Shown piece after piece: positions 27,260-34,671 of a stretch of DNA of 64,000 nt. Both the position numbers and the translations under genes were made by a program. The notes beneath the pieces are model-generated. The model made no database searches, had not been told where the DNA came from, and worked only from the letters and a program-made list of their open reading frames with translations. Each line of letters opens with the position of its first letter. Within the stretch, counting starts at the first letter, position 1. This DNA comes from Hydrogenophaga sp. (lineage in GTDB: Bacteria > Pseudomonadota > Gammaproteobacteria > Burkholderiales > Burkholderiaceae_C), in the NCBI GenBank assembly GCA_018993155.1, contig JAGKSX010000062.1:1-64000 (forward strand), in the 5' to 3' direction.

Positions 27260-27335
27260 GGGTGCTTAGCTCAGTCGGTAGAGCGGCGCCCTTACAAGGC
27301 GTAGGTCGGCGGTTCGACCCCGTCAGCACCCACCA
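27260..27335 (+). tRNA. tRNA-Val (anticodon TAC)
   Basis: A 76-base tRNA with encoded CCA. The acceptor stem GGGTGCT (27260-27266) pairs with AGCACCC (27325-27331), the D-arm is AGCTCAGTCGGTAGAGC, the anticodon loop CTTACAA gives TAC, and the T-arm contains GGTTCGACC. A terminator follows directly at 27343. Confidence 0.97.
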
Positions 27336-27342
27336 CCATCGA

Positions 27343-27369
27343 AAAGGCGAACCAGGGTTCGCCTTTTTT
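27343..27369 (+). terminator. Rho-independent terminator after tRNA-Val
   Basis: Stem AAAGGCGAAC (27343-27352) with GTTCGCCTTT (27357-27366), loop CAGG, then a U-tract. It ends the hupB/tRNA-Val transcript 40 bases before the ppiD start. Confidence 0.88.
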
Positions 27370-27409
27370 GTTGTCGGAAACGGCAGCACCACGTAGCAGG
27401 ATTCAAGGC

Positions 27410-29329
27410 ATGTTCGATTCCATCCGCAATCACAAGAAGTACCTCATGGGCTTCCTGATGATCCTGATCATCCCCTCGTTTGTGCTGTTCGGCATCGAAG
27501 GCTACACGCGCTTCAACGAGAGCGGCGCACCGGTGGCTGTCGTCGATGGAAAAGACATCACCAAGGCCGAATGGGACCAGGCGCACCAGCAGGAGTCCCA
27601 GCGCCTGCGCGAAGCGATGCCCTCGCTCGACTCGCGCCTGCTCGACAGCGATGGCGCGCGCTACGCCACGCTGGAGCGCCTGGTGCGCCAGCGCCTGCTG
27701 GCCGCTGCCGCGACCAAGCTCAACCTCTACACCAGCGACGCGCGCCTGGCGCGCGACCTGCAGCAGAACGAAGCCATCGCCGCGCTGCGCAAGCCCGATG
27801 GCACGCTCGACGTGGAGGCCTACCGCCAGCTCGTCGCCCGCCAGGGCTTGACGCCCGAGATGTTCGAAGCGCGCGTGCGCGCCGACCTCTCGCAGCGCCA
27901 GGTGTCGCAAGGCATCCTCGGTTCGAGCTTCGCGCCCACGGCGCTGGCCAACGTTTCGCTCAACGCCTTCTTCGAACGCCGTGAAGTGCGCGTGGCGCGC
28001 TTCGCCGCCAGCGACTTCGCTTCACAGGTCAAGCCGACCGACGCCGACATCGAAGCCTTCTACAGCGCGAACCAGGCCTCGTTCCAGGCGCCCGAGCAGG
28101 CCGAGATCGAATACCTCGTGCTCGACGCGGCGGCGCTGCAGAACAGCGTGACCTTCAACGAAGCCGACGTGAAGACCTATTACGAACAGAACGCCTCGCG
28201 CCTGTCCGGCACCGAGGAGCGCCGCGCGCGCCACATCCTGCTGACCGTGCCGGCCGGCGCGCCCGCCGCCGACAAGGACGCCGTGCGCAAGCGCGCCGAA
28301 GAACTGCTCGCGCAGGTGCGCGCCAAGCCCGCGAGCTTCGCCGACGTGGCCAAGGCCCAGTCGCAAGACCCGGGCTCGGCCGCCAAGGGTGGTGACCTCG
28401 ACTACTTCGGCCGGGGTGCCATGGTCAAGCCTTTCGAGGACGTGGTGTTCTCGCTGGCCAAGGGCGCGATCTCCGATGTGGTCGAAACCGACTTCGGTTT
28501 CCACATCATCCAGCTCACCGACATCAAGGCACCGCCGGTGCGCAGCTTCGAATCCATGCGCCCCGAGATCGAAGCCGAGTTGAAGAAGCAACAGGCCCAG
28601 AAGCAGTACGCCGAAGCCGCCGACACCTTCAGCAACCTCGTCTACGAGCAGGCCGATTCCCTGCAACCCGCGGCCGATCGCCTGAAGCTGCAGGTCCGCA
28701 AGGCCACGGTGCAACGCCAGCCGCAGCCCGGTGCGACCGGCGCGCTTGCCAGCGAACGCCTGCTCGGCGCGCTGTTCGACACCGAGTCGATCGACAAGAA
28801 GCGCAACACCGAAGCGATCGACACGGGTTCGGGCCAACTGGTCTCGGCGCGCGTGGTGAAGCACTCGCCCGCCCACACCCAGCCCCTGGCGGAGGTGCGC
28901 GAGCAGGTGCGCGCGCGCCTGGTCGCTCAGCGCACGGCAGAACTGGCGCGCGCCGAAGGCGAGAAGCAGCTGCAGGCCTGGAAGGCGGGCGGCGACGCCA
29001 AGGGCCTGGGCAATGCCGTCGTGGTGTCCCGCGAGAACCCGCAAGGCCTTGCGCAGCAAGTGCTGACCGCCGCCCTGAGCGCGGACCCGAAGACCTTGCC
29101 CGCCTGGGTGGGCGTGAACCTGGCCGACCAGGGCTACGCCATCGTGAAGGTGGAGAAGGTGCTGCCGCGCGATGTGCGCGAAGCGCAAGCCCTGGCCCAG
29201 GAAGTGCAGCAATACAACCAGTGGTGGGCTTCGGCCGAAAACGAAGCCTACGTCGAAGGCCTCAAGGAACGCTTCAAGGCCCGCATCCTGGTGCCCGAGC
29301 CGGCCACCACGCCGGCACCGGCCCGATGA
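27410..29329 (+). CDS. ppiD: Periplasmic folding chaperone / peptidyl-prolyl isomerase PpiD
   Basis: Inner-membrane-anchored SurA-like chaperone of 639 residues that assists proteins emerging from the Sec translocon. It begins [20 protein letters not shown] with a single N-terminal membrane helix (about 11-33), followed by the SurA_N domain, a parvulin domain (about 265-370, [15 protein letters not shown] to [13 protein letters not shown]) and a second parvulin-like C-terminal region. Length matches E. coli PpiD (623). The ATG at 27410 is preceded by CAAGG. tRNA-His follows within 40 bases. Confidence 0.95.
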   Translation: MFDSIRNHKKYLMGFLMILIIPSFVLFGIEGYTRFNESGAPVAVVDGKDITKAEWDQAHQQESQRLREAMPSLDSRLLDSDGARYATLERLVRQRLLAAAATKLNLYTSDARLARDLQQNEAIAALRKPDGTLDVEAYRQLVARQGLTPEMFEARVRADLSQRQVSQGILGSSFAPTALANVSLNAFFERREVRVARFAASDFASQVKPTDADIEAFYSANQASFQAPEQAEIEYLVLDAAALQNSVTFNEADVKTYYEQNASRLSGTEERRARHILLTVPAGAPAADKDAVRKRAEELLAQVRAKPASFADVAKAQSQDPGSAAKGGDLDYFGRGAMVKPFEDVVFSLAKGAISDVVETDFGFHIIQLTDIKAPPVRSFESMRPEIEAELKKQQAQKQYAEAADTFSNLVYEQADSLQPAADRLKLQVRKATVQRQPQPGATGALASERLLGALFDTESIDKKRNTEAIDTGSGQLVSARVVKHSPAHTQPLAEVREQVRARLVAQRTAELARAEGEKQLQAWKAGGDAKGLGNAVVVSRENPQGLAQQVLTAALSADPKTLPAWVGVNLADQGYAIVKVEKVLPRDVREAQALAQEVQQYNQWWASAENEAYVEGLKERFKARILVPEPATTPAPAR

Positions 29330-29347
29330 GAGGGCTTTGGTTCGGGC

Positions 29348-29353
29348 TATAAT
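29348..29353 (+). promoter_or_regulatory. -10 element upstream of tRNA-His
   Basis: A perfect TATAAT lies 12 bases before the mature 5' end of tRNA-His and 18 bases past the ppiD stop. No convincing -35 is seen, as is common for tRNA promoters. Confidence 0.55.
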
Positions 29354-29364
29354 AATCAGCTTGC

Positions 29365-29441
29365 GGTGGCTGTAGCTCAGTTGGTAGAGTCCAGGATTGT
29401 GATTCCTGTTGTCGTGGGTTCGAGTCCCATCAGCCACCCCA
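29365..29441 (+). tRNA. tRNA-His (anticodon GTG), island insertion site
   Basis: A 77-base tRNA including the extra G-1 and encoded CCA. Acceptor GTGGCTG (29366-29372) pairs with CAGCCAC (29431-29437); the anticodon loop TTGTGAT gives GTG; the T-loop reads GGTTCGAGTCC. Its last 18 bases (29424-29441) recur at 33294-33311, marking this gene as the target of a past integration. Confidence 0.97.
29424..29441 (+). repeat. Direct repeat, attL-like (3' end of tRNA-His)
   Basis: GTCCCATCAGCCACCCCA, the last 18 bases of tRNA-His. Identical copy at 33294-33311. Flanking bases differ outside the repeat, which gives sharp edges. Confidence 0.8.
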
Positions 29442-29507
29442 CCATTTGAACCCCCGTATCCATGCGGCCTCCAGGCTGGTGTGGGTGCATTCTGGGGGTG
29501 CACGATA

Positions 29508-29543
29508 AAGAGCCCCGCTGACGCGGGGCTTTTTCGTTTCTGG
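29508..29543 (+). terminator. Terminator of tRNA-His, copy 1
   Basis: Stem AGCCCCGC (29511-29518) and GCGGGGCT (29523-29530), loop TGAC, then TTTTTCG. The 36 bases from 29508 to 29543 are repeated without change at 33360-33395. Confidence 0.88.
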
Positions 29544-29678
29544 ACTGTCCAACGTCGTTCAGGTCAGTCCCACATTGGCTTGCCTCGTCGCGCGTGCTTG
29601 GTGCCGGTCTTCCTCTGGTGGCTGTTGGGCCGCTATCCTCGGGGCGGAGCAGGTCCAGGAAACCACACGAGGGGCGGC

Positions 29679-30161
29679 ATGAAGTTCTCGCAAATGACGG
29701 CGGTGCGGCAGCAACAGGTCATCGACGCAGTAAACCAGCGATGGGGGCAGCTCCATGGACTGGAAAAGGAGTGGGGCGAGCGGGTCTACAAGTACCTCTT
29801 GCTTTCCAATTCAGGTGGGGCGGTTGCGATGCTGAGTTTCCTTGGGACCGGCAAGGCCGCCCACCTGATGGCCGCGCAGTCTGCGTTGGTCGCCTTCGTT
29901 TTGGGCGTCATCGTCACGGGCTGCGGTCTGGCTCGCATCTACCATCAGATGGATCGGTTCTTCGCCAAGTACAAGGCCGACGCCAACCAGTTCTTTGCCG
30001 ATGAAATCGAATTTGGCGAGGTTGCAAAACGCGACGAAGCCCGCTCGGGCAAGTTGCCCCTCATGGCCTACGTGCTGCCGTACGCCGCCTTCGCCCTCTT
30101 CATTGGTGGCTGCGTCGTGGCGGCCTACGGCCTGTTCGGCAAAGCGGTGCCATCTGCATGA
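29679..30161 (+). CDS. Hypothetical membrane protein with two helices
   Basis: I do not recognise this 160-residue protein. A hydrophilic helical N-terminus (1-45) is followed by two membrane segments (about 48-85, with MLSFLGTGKAAHLMAAQSAL and VAFVLGVIVTGCGLA, and 128-155, YVLPYAAFALFIGGCVVAAY), separated by a charged cytoplasmic-type loop rich in Lys, Asp and Phe. ATG at 29679 is preceded by GAGGGG. It lies inside the tRNA-His island, facing away from the histidine-rich cassette. The architecture recalls small regulatory or effector membrane proteins but no function can be claimed. Confidence 0.7.
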   Translation: MKFSQMTAVRQQQVIDAVNQRWGQLHGLEKEWGERVYKYLLLSNSGGAVAMLSFLGTGKAAHLMAAQSALVAFVLGVIVTGCGLARIYHQMDRFFAKYKADANQFFADEIEFGEVAKRDEARSGKLPLMAYVLPYAAFALFIGGCVVAAYGLFGKAVPSA

Positions 30162-30328
30162 ACGCCGCTGCGGATGCTCCACGGTCCAGGTTGATCGACC
30201 GGCTGGCGGAGGTGGACATGGGAACTCGGGGTCTCCGTGCGGACCGCATCTCTGTACGGGTTCTTGCGCGAGGAGTTGACGGGGAACAGGGGGTAGTGAA
30301 CCACGCCCACCTTCTCCGCCTCACGTAA
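30158..30328 (+). CDS. Possible small protein, ATGA-coupled to the upstream gene
   Basis: A 56-codon open frame whose ATG overlaps the stop of the preceding membrane-protein gene (ATGA). The product, MNAAADAPRSRLIDRLAEVD onward to HLLRLT, is charged and Arg/Asp-rich with no membrane segment. The coupling is the only argument for it being translated; no homologue comes to mind. The rest of the gap up to 30428 shows nothing I can name. Confidence 0.3.
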   Translation: MNAAADAPRSRLIDRLAEVDMGTRGLRADRISVRVLARGVDGEQGVVNHAHLLRLT

Positions 30329-30428
30329 GTCCCCGATTTACAAGGCCCCATGAATGGCGGCAGGCCGTGCGTGACCTACCCCAGTGGACAGCCTTCGGTA
30401 CAGCATCTTGTGCCCGACGCTGAGCCGG

Positions 30429-31481
30429 TCAGTGACGATGCAGATGATGGGCGTCTGGCACATGCGCATGGCGGTGCCTTTGCTCCTCATGGGCATGAAG
30501 ATGACTGTGTGCACCATCAGGCATGGGGTCGTGTTGGTGCCCGTGGTGTCCGTCGTCGTGCGTGTGGGCATGCTCGTGGCTCATCTTCTCGTGCACGTGT
30601 TCATGCTCGTGCATTTCGATCAAGTGCAGGACGACACCGCTGAGCATCAATCCGCCTCCCAGAACGAGGAGAAGGGAGCCACTTCGTTCACCGAGCCCCA
30701 ATGCACCCAGGGCACCAATAAACGGGGCAAACGCGAACACCGAACCTGTCCGTGCAGCACCGAAGGTTCTCTGCGCGAGTAAGTAGAACCGAAGGCTGAG
30801 TCCGTAGCCGCTGGCACCGATAGCCAGCAAGAGACAGGCGGGCTGCAGGGCAGGCATGGGTTCGTCAAACAGGTAAGCGAGAGAGACCGTCGCCATGGTG
30901 CCCAACGCCGACTTCGTGAGCACTACCTGACCCGGGTCACGGTCAGCGACCCCGCGCGACAACGTGTTGTCGACGCCCCAGGCAGCGGTGGCAACCGTTA
31001 CGGCAGCCAGCCCAAGGAGTTGAACGCCACCTTGCAAGCCCTGCTCCAAGGCGAGCACAACGCTGCCCGCGAGCAGCGTCAACATCGCCAGAACCACGCG
31101 CCTGTCGACGGTCTCGCCATACAGCTGCCATGCCAGCAGCGCCGTGAACAAGGCTTCAAGGGTCAGCATCAACGACGCTGAAGTACCGCTTGTTCGCTGA
31201 AGTCCCCATGCGAGCGCGACAGGTCCCACGACTGCCCCAAACAGAGCCATTGCAACCAAGCGCCTCGCGTCGCCGCGCTGAAGTTGCGCCTCGCGCTCCT
31301 TGGGACGGCGGATGAACAGCGCGACAATGCCCGCACCTCCATACAGCAGGCCAGCGGTGGTGAACGGACCGAGGCCCCGCCCCCACATTTGAACGAAGGG
31401 CGTGCTCAACCCAAAAAGGGCGGCTGCCAGCAGTGCCAGCAGACCGCCCTTGAGCACGGGTGTGAGTGACCCGTGTGTCAT
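30429..31481 (-). CDS. DMT family transporter with a 24-histidine C-terminal tail
   Basis: EamA-type carrier of 350 residues: ten membrane segments in two repeats (about 10-145 and 150-285), starting GGLLALLAAALFGLSTPFVQ. After the last helix comes a tail of about 65 residues with 24 histidines in HxH and HH patterns (such as HEHEHVHEK and HDDGHHGHQHD), clearly a divalent metal-binding tail. In the cassette it is the last gene, three bases after the DUF6488-like gene. The tail suggests Ni, Co, Zn or Cu handling; the ion and direction of transport are not determined. Related carriers in such clusters are usually annotated only as DMT family. Confidence 0.85.
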   Translation of the reverse strand: MTHGSLTPVLKGGLLALLAAALFGLSTPFVQMWGRGLGPFTTAGLLYGGAGIVALFIRRPKEREAQLQRGDARRLVAMALFGAVVGPVALAWGLQRTSGTSASLMLTLEALFTALLAWQLYGETVDRRVVLAMLTLLAGSVVLALEQGLQGGVQLLGLAAVTVATAAWGVDNTLSRGVADRDPGQVVLTKSALGTMATVSLAYLFDEPMPALQPACLLLAIGASGYGLSLRFYLLAQRTFGAARTGSVFAFAPFIGALGALGLGERSGSLLLVLGGGLMLSGVVLHLIEMHEHEHVHEKMSHEHAHTHDDGHHGHQHDPMPDGAHSHLHAHEEQRHRHAHVPDAHHLHRH

Positions 31482-31484
31482 GTC

Positions 31485-31835
31485 TTACTGACCGGTGAAG
31501 TTCGCCGCAATGAAGTTGCCCGGATGGGAGAAGAAGACATACAGATTCTGCTTCGTTTTGTCCGTGGCGGAGGGGTTCGTGAAGGTGGCCTTCCACTCCT
31601 TGCCCTTCTTGCCGTCCACCAGCTCCAGCTTGCCGAGCTTGACGGCCTGCCATGAGTTCTCCAGTTTGGCGCCCTTCACGAGCGCATCTCTGCGCTGGTT
31701 GGCGCAATCGGTAACGACGGCTTCGGTCGCAGGCGTCTTACCGTGGAAATGGCAACTGCTGCCCTTGTCGGCCAAGGCCATCGGGCTGAAGGATTGCAGT
31801 GCGATGAGTGCGGCGCTGAGAATGAGTGCTTTCAT
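31485..31835 (-). CDS. DUF6488-like small secreted protein
   Basis: Protein of 116 residues with a signal peptide (MKALILSAALIALQSFSPMA, cleavage after ALA). The mature part begins DKGSSCHFHGKTPATEAVV, has a second Cys in DCANQRR, and ends with a conserved block KEWKATFTNPSATDKTKQNL and FFSHPGNFIAANFTG. I recognise this as the family annotated DUF6488, which I recall beside HupE and DMT genes. CHFH near the mature N-terminus could bind a metal. Start at 31835 chosen for the signal peptide. Function unknown. Confidence 0.75.
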   Translation of the reverse strand: MKALILSAALIALQSFSPMALADKGSSCHFHGKTPATEAVVTDCANQRRDALVKGAKLENSWQAVKLGKLELVDGKKGKEWKATFTNPSATDKTKQNLYVFFSHPGNFIAANFTGQ

Positions 31836-31875
31836 GATGATTCCTTGAACGTAGGTACTCGGGGTGTAGGGGAGG

Positions 31876-32661
31876 TCAGATGCCGTCACGGCTCTTGTCT
31901 TCCGTGTTTTCGACATCCATGTCTTCATGAGCGTGCCGGTGCTCGGCGGCGGGAAAACGGAAGCTGTCTGGGTGGCTGTCGTGTTGGTAGCCATGCAATT
32001 GCGTAAACAGGAGGTACACGCCGCCGTAGAAGAGCGCCAGATTGGCGGCATAGCTGAATCGCTTGAAGGACGGCCGATGACGCCATAGGGCCAGAGCGCC
32101 CACCATGACCGTGAGGGCGGCGATTTGCCCCACCTCCACACCCACATTGAAGCTCAGGATGCGCCAGAGCATTGCGAGAGAGTCGTCCCCCAGGGGTAGC
32201 TGTTGCAGCCGCGTTGACAAGCCAAACCCATGCAGCAGGCCGAACCCGAACACTGCCCAGAGCAAGTTCGGTGATGCCATCGAGAAGTACTTCTGGAAGC
32301 CACCGTTGTTGTCGAATGCCTTGTACATCACGCTAAGCGCGATGATGGCGTCGACAAGGTAGAAGTTCCAGGTGATCTTGAAGTACGTCGCGAAGATGAG
32401 CGTGATGCAATGACCGATGGTGAAGACAGTCACGAACTTGGCCACATCCCGGAACGTCGTCAAGAAGAACACCACGCCGAACAGGAACAGCAGGTGGTCG
32501 TAGCCCGTCAGCATGTGCCGAGCCCCGAGTTCGATGTAGTGAAAGTAGCCAGCGTCAAGCATCCGTTGCTGGTCCTCGGCGGAGATGCCGTGAGCGAGTG
32601 CCAGCAGCGGCACCAGTCCCAGGGCAATCGCCAAAGGAAAGCGATAGTTGAGTTTTTTCAT
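31876..32661 (-). CDS. HupE/UreJ family permease
   Basis: Inner-membrane protein of 261 residues of the HupE/UreJ_2 type, a family linked to nickel or cobalt uptake. It has an N-terminal signal ending ALAHGISAEDQQ, then about six to seven helices. Conserved histidines occur in HMLTGYDHLLFLFG, FTIGHCITLIFA and FGLLHGFGLS, the family's presumed metal path. The C-terminus is His/Asp-rich (HGYQHDSHPD, EHRHAHEDMD). Start MKKLNYRFPL at 32661 preferred over an upstream in-frame ATG. It is 40 bases upstream of the DUF6488-like gene in the cassette. Confidence 0.85.
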   Translation of the reverse strand: MKKLNYRFPLAIALGLVPLLALAHGISAEDQQRMLDAGYFHYIELGARHMLTGYDHLLFLFGVVFFLTTFRDVAKFVTVFTIGHCITLIFATYFKITWNFYLVDAIIALSVMYKAFDNNGGFQKYFSMASPNLLWAVFGFGLLHGFGLSTRLQQLPLGDDSLAMLWRILSFNVGVEVGQIAALTVMVGALALWRHRPSFKRFSYAANLALFYGGVYLLFTQLHGYQHDSHPDSFRFPAAEHRHAHEDMDVENTEDKSRDGI

Positions 32662-32797
32662 AGACTGAGAATGAAGGGTTGAGAACACCGCGCAGCACAA
32701 CGGCCAAGCGCAGCAGAGCTCCCGCAAGGCGGGGTAGCAAGTCAACGAGGGGACGTCCGCTCCAATGACCGCGAGCCAGGGGCTCACGCGGAGGGCT

Positions 32798-33151
32798 TCA
32801 GGATGTCAGGCTGGGAGGGCGCAGCAGGCCGTCCAGATACACCGATGGGGGCTCAGAAATGCTGGAATCAGGCTGTACGCTCGGCATCAGGAAAATGCCC
32901 GTACCTGCACCCAGTGGGGTCAGCGCCAGGGGTTGGAAGCCGTTGTCGGCATGGAAATGAGGCGAGCTGTCGCTGTCTGACGCGAGGTGCAGTGACGCAT
33001 CGGCATGGTGGTGGTGATCCGTGTCTTGTGAATGGACCGCCATGTGCGCCAGTTGCTCGCCTTGCGCCTCGACCGCAAAGGGTGTCACCCACACCAGCGT
33101 CTGCCAGAGCATGACGGCAATCAGGAGGGCGGCCTTCAGGGCTTGGCGCAT
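32798..33151 (-). CDS. Histidine-rich periplasmic protein, CzcI-like
   Basis: Protein of 117 residues with an N-terminal signal (MRQALKAALLIAVMLWQTLV) and a histidine-rich middle (HSQDTDHHHHADASLHLA, then PHFHADNG). The C-terminus PPSVYLDGLLRPPSL resembles the ending of CzcI-type proteins that precede heavy-metal efflux genes. It is the first gene of the left-facing cassette, 136 bases before hupE. A TATACT on the minus strand just before the start may be its -10. Assignment to the CzcI group is tentative; the histidine richness and export signal are directly visible. Confidence 0.6.
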   Translation of the reverse strand: MRQALKAALLIAVMLWQTLVWVTPFAVEAQGEQLAHMAVHSQDTDHHHHADASLHLASDSDSSPHFHADNGFQPLALTPLGAGTGIFLMPSVQPDSSISEPPSVYLDGLLRPPSLTS

Positions 33152-33293
33152 CGCCCGAGTATAGGTTGGCTCCCGTGACAGGATGTCCGTTCGTTGCAGT
33201 TCGCAGTCGTTAGCAGGTGTGCAAATGCACCCCCAAGGATTCCAAACCCGCATGGGCGCCTGCTGTCTGGAGGTAGGGGGCTACCGGTTTGGT

Positions 33294-33311
33294 GTCCCAT
33301 CAGCCACCCCA
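33294..33311 (+). repeat. Direct repeat, attR-like (tRNA-His 3' end remnant)
   Basis: Exact 18-base copy of 29424-29441. No tRNA body precedes it: the bases upstream bear no resemblance to a T-arm, so it is only a 3' fragment. Confidence 0.8.
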
Positions 33312-33359
33312 TCCAAACCCCAGCATTCTTGCGGCCCCCGGCCGCAGGGATGCATCCAG

Positions 33360-33395
33360 AAGAGCCCCGCTGACGCGGGGCTTTTTCGTTTCTGG
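33360..33395 (+). terminator. Terminator, copy 2
   Basis: Stem AGCCCCGC (33363-33370) and GCGGGGCT (33375-33382), loop TGAC, followed by TTTTTCG. Identical over 36 bases to 29508-29543. Confidence 0.85.
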
Positions 33396-33579
33396 CTGTG
33401 CCATGGCGACCGAGCTTTTGTGGTCGCTCCATGCCATTGCACCCATCGGTTTCGCCAGCGGGCGCACGGCGCGACTTTGGTGGGAGATCAGGATTTGTAC
33501 CCATCCCCAGAGGGGGGCAGGCGTGGAAAGATCGAGGACGCGGGCGGGAGCGTTCCCTCGCCCTGTGACAGGAGGGGCG

Positions 33580-33882
33580 ATGATCAAGGTCATGAACAAG
33601 GGCCACCGGACCGTTCCGATTCTCTGTTGCGACGTTTGCGGGACCTGGATCGACGACGCTGACGAGGGTGCCGCGGTCTTCTGCAAGAAGCATGGGGAGG
33701 GCGACATCTCCGAGGTGCTCCACGCCCACAAGGGACGCTGCCACGTTGTCGCAGAGGAGCGGTTGGGCGGGCAGGTCAAGACCGGGTGGCATGAGCTGCG
33801 CCAGCACCTCCAGCTCCTCACGTTCAACACCGGCGTGCCACCCGCCGCGCTTCAAAAGATGGATGGCGACAACGGGATGTAG
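33580..33882 (+). CDS. Hypothetical zinc-ribbon-like protein
   Basis: A 100-residue soluble protein I do not recognise. The N-terminal half carries ILCCDVCGTWIDDADEGAAV followed by FCKKHGEGD and a later GRCHV, a Cys/His spacing that suggests a zinc ribbon. The rest is mixed and polar. ATG at 33580 follows AGGAGGGG, a strong ribosome-binding site, which supports it being real. It lies just outside the right repeat of the tRNA-His island. Confidence 0.6.
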   Translation: MIKVMNKGHRTVPILCCDVCGTWIDDADEGAAVFCKKHGEGDISEVLHAHKGRCHVVAEERLGGQVKTGWHELRQHLQLLTFNTGVPPAALQKMDGDNGM

Positions 33883-33935
33883 CGCCGCGCGATGGCGCTG
33901 GCCCGATCAGGGCCTTGCAATCGGGCAGGGGAATC

Positions 33936-34136
33936 TCACGGCTTGTCCTTCTTCATCAGGCCCAGATCGCGCAGCACCGCGAGGCGGCACACGCTGGCCA
34001 TGGAGCGCTGTTCCCTGTCGGCCTTTTCTTTCGCGCGTTCGAGTTCGTCCGGGAGCAAACGCAGTGCGATGGGGCGCTCGCTGATCGCGCCGTTGGGGAC
34101 TCGTTTGCGTCGTGCGGGCAAGGTGGTTTTGACCAT
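33936..34136 (-). CDS. Small ribbon-helix-helix-like protein
   Basis: A 66-residue basic protein. After a basic N-terminus (LPARRKRVPNG) the sequence RPIALRLLPDELERAKEKAD and QRSMASVCRLAVLRDLGL fits a CopG/Arc-type ribbon (ALRLLP) and two helices. Such proteins bind operators as dimers and commonly act as plasmid-copy or antitoxin regulators. It diverges from the XRE gene across an AT-rich 98-base gap. No toxin partner is obvious. Confidence 0.55.
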   Translation of the reverse strand: MVKTTLPARRKRVPNGAISERPIALRLLPDELERAKEKADREQRSMASVCRLAVLRDLGLMKKDKP

Positions 34137-34234
34137 GTTTCACCAGAGCGTGACCACATCACTCAGTTAGCATTGAGTAACGGGAAAATACACATCAACC
34201 GAATTTTATAACGGAATTCTGTCAGTAAAACTTT
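34137..34234. promoter_or_regulatory. AT-rich divergent control region with dyads
   Basis: Markedly AT-rich compared with the rest of the window. It contains ACTCAG (34161-34166) facing TTGAGT (34173-34178), a near-perfect dyad, and GAATT (34201-34205) facing AATTC (34215-34219). Both regulators encoded on either side are candidate binders. Promoter hexamers are not clear enough to call. Confidence 0.4.
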
Positions 34235-34654
34235 ATGGTAACAGATATCCGTTCGTCTATTGGCGCCCGACTGCGTGAAGAGCGGGAGAGGCTCGATCTG
34301 AGCCAAGCGCAAATGGCAGCGCTTGCCGAGTTCAAGCTGCGGACTTATCAGGATTGGGAGCGCGGCATTGCCGCAGTGAGTTCCGAATTTCTGGCGCTTG
34401 CCGCACCGCACGGTCTGGATGTGTTCTATGTCCTCACTGGCGAGCGCATGTCGACGAAGCTGACCCTCGACCCCATCCAGAGCGCCGTGCTGAACAGCCT
34501 GGCGCAATGCTCACCGCAGCGGCAGATGGAAGCGGTCCAGCACCTGGCGCTGCTGGCCGCAGGCATGTCGCCCCAGACGCCTGCGGGCCGTGCAGCCGCC
34601 GTGAAAAAACCCGCCCGTGGCATGGGCGCGGCGAAGGTGCGCAAGGAAAAGTAG
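34235..34654 (+). CDS. XRE family helix-turn-helix protein
   Basis: A 139-residue protein with an N-terminal HTH_3 domain (about 8-65): IGARLREERERLDLSQAQMA, then ALAEFKLRTYQDWERG. The second half is helical (DPIQSAVLNSLAQCSPQRQM) and the tail is very basic (KKPARGMGAAKVRKEK). This architecture is common in prophage and plasmid-derived repressors. It ends 17 bases before the convergent class II aldolase stop. Its own upstream region holds the dyads listed above. Confidence 0.82.
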   Translation: MVTDIRSSIGARLREERERLDLSQAQMAALAEFKLRTYQDWERGIAAVSSEFLALAAPHGLDVFYVLTGERMSTKLTLDPIQSAVLNSLAQCSPQRQMEAVQHLALLAAGMSPQTPAGRAAAVKKPARGMGAAKVRKEK

Positions 34655-34671
34655 AAGAATGGGCTGTGCCC

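Larger units (their letters stand above)
29424..33395. mobile_element. Putative tRNA-His-associated genomic island (integrase lost)
   Basis: The interval is bounded by direct repeats of the 3' end of tRNA-His (18 bases, 29424-29441 and 33294-33311) and of the terminator that follows it (36 identical bases, 29508-29543 and 33360-33395). That is the structure left when an element integrates into a tRNA 3' end and restores the gene. Inside are a two-helix membrane protein, a small overlapping ORF, and a four-gene left-facing histidine-rich cassette, several with lower GC than the backbone. I find no integrase or transposase, so the element is either a decayed island or arose by partial tRNA duplication. 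Confidence 0.6.
33152..33579. other. Gene-free stretch at the right island boundary
   Basis: These 428 bases hold, in order, the upstream region of the CzcI-like gene, the second copy of the tRNA-His 3' end (33294-33311), a second copy of the tRNA terminator (33360-33395), and an upstream region for the zinc-ribbon-like gene. No convincing coding frame crosses it; frames through the repeats are chance openings. Confidence 0.7.

Noticed and set aside
30350..30782. Plus-strand His-rich frames
   Set aside because: They are the complement of the histidine-tail codons (CAC/CAT) of the DMT gene and have no start context.
29424..33395. Integrase or transposase within the tRNA-His island
   Set aside because: I looked for tyrosine recombinase (R..HxxR..Y) and DDE motifs in all frames of the interval and saw none.
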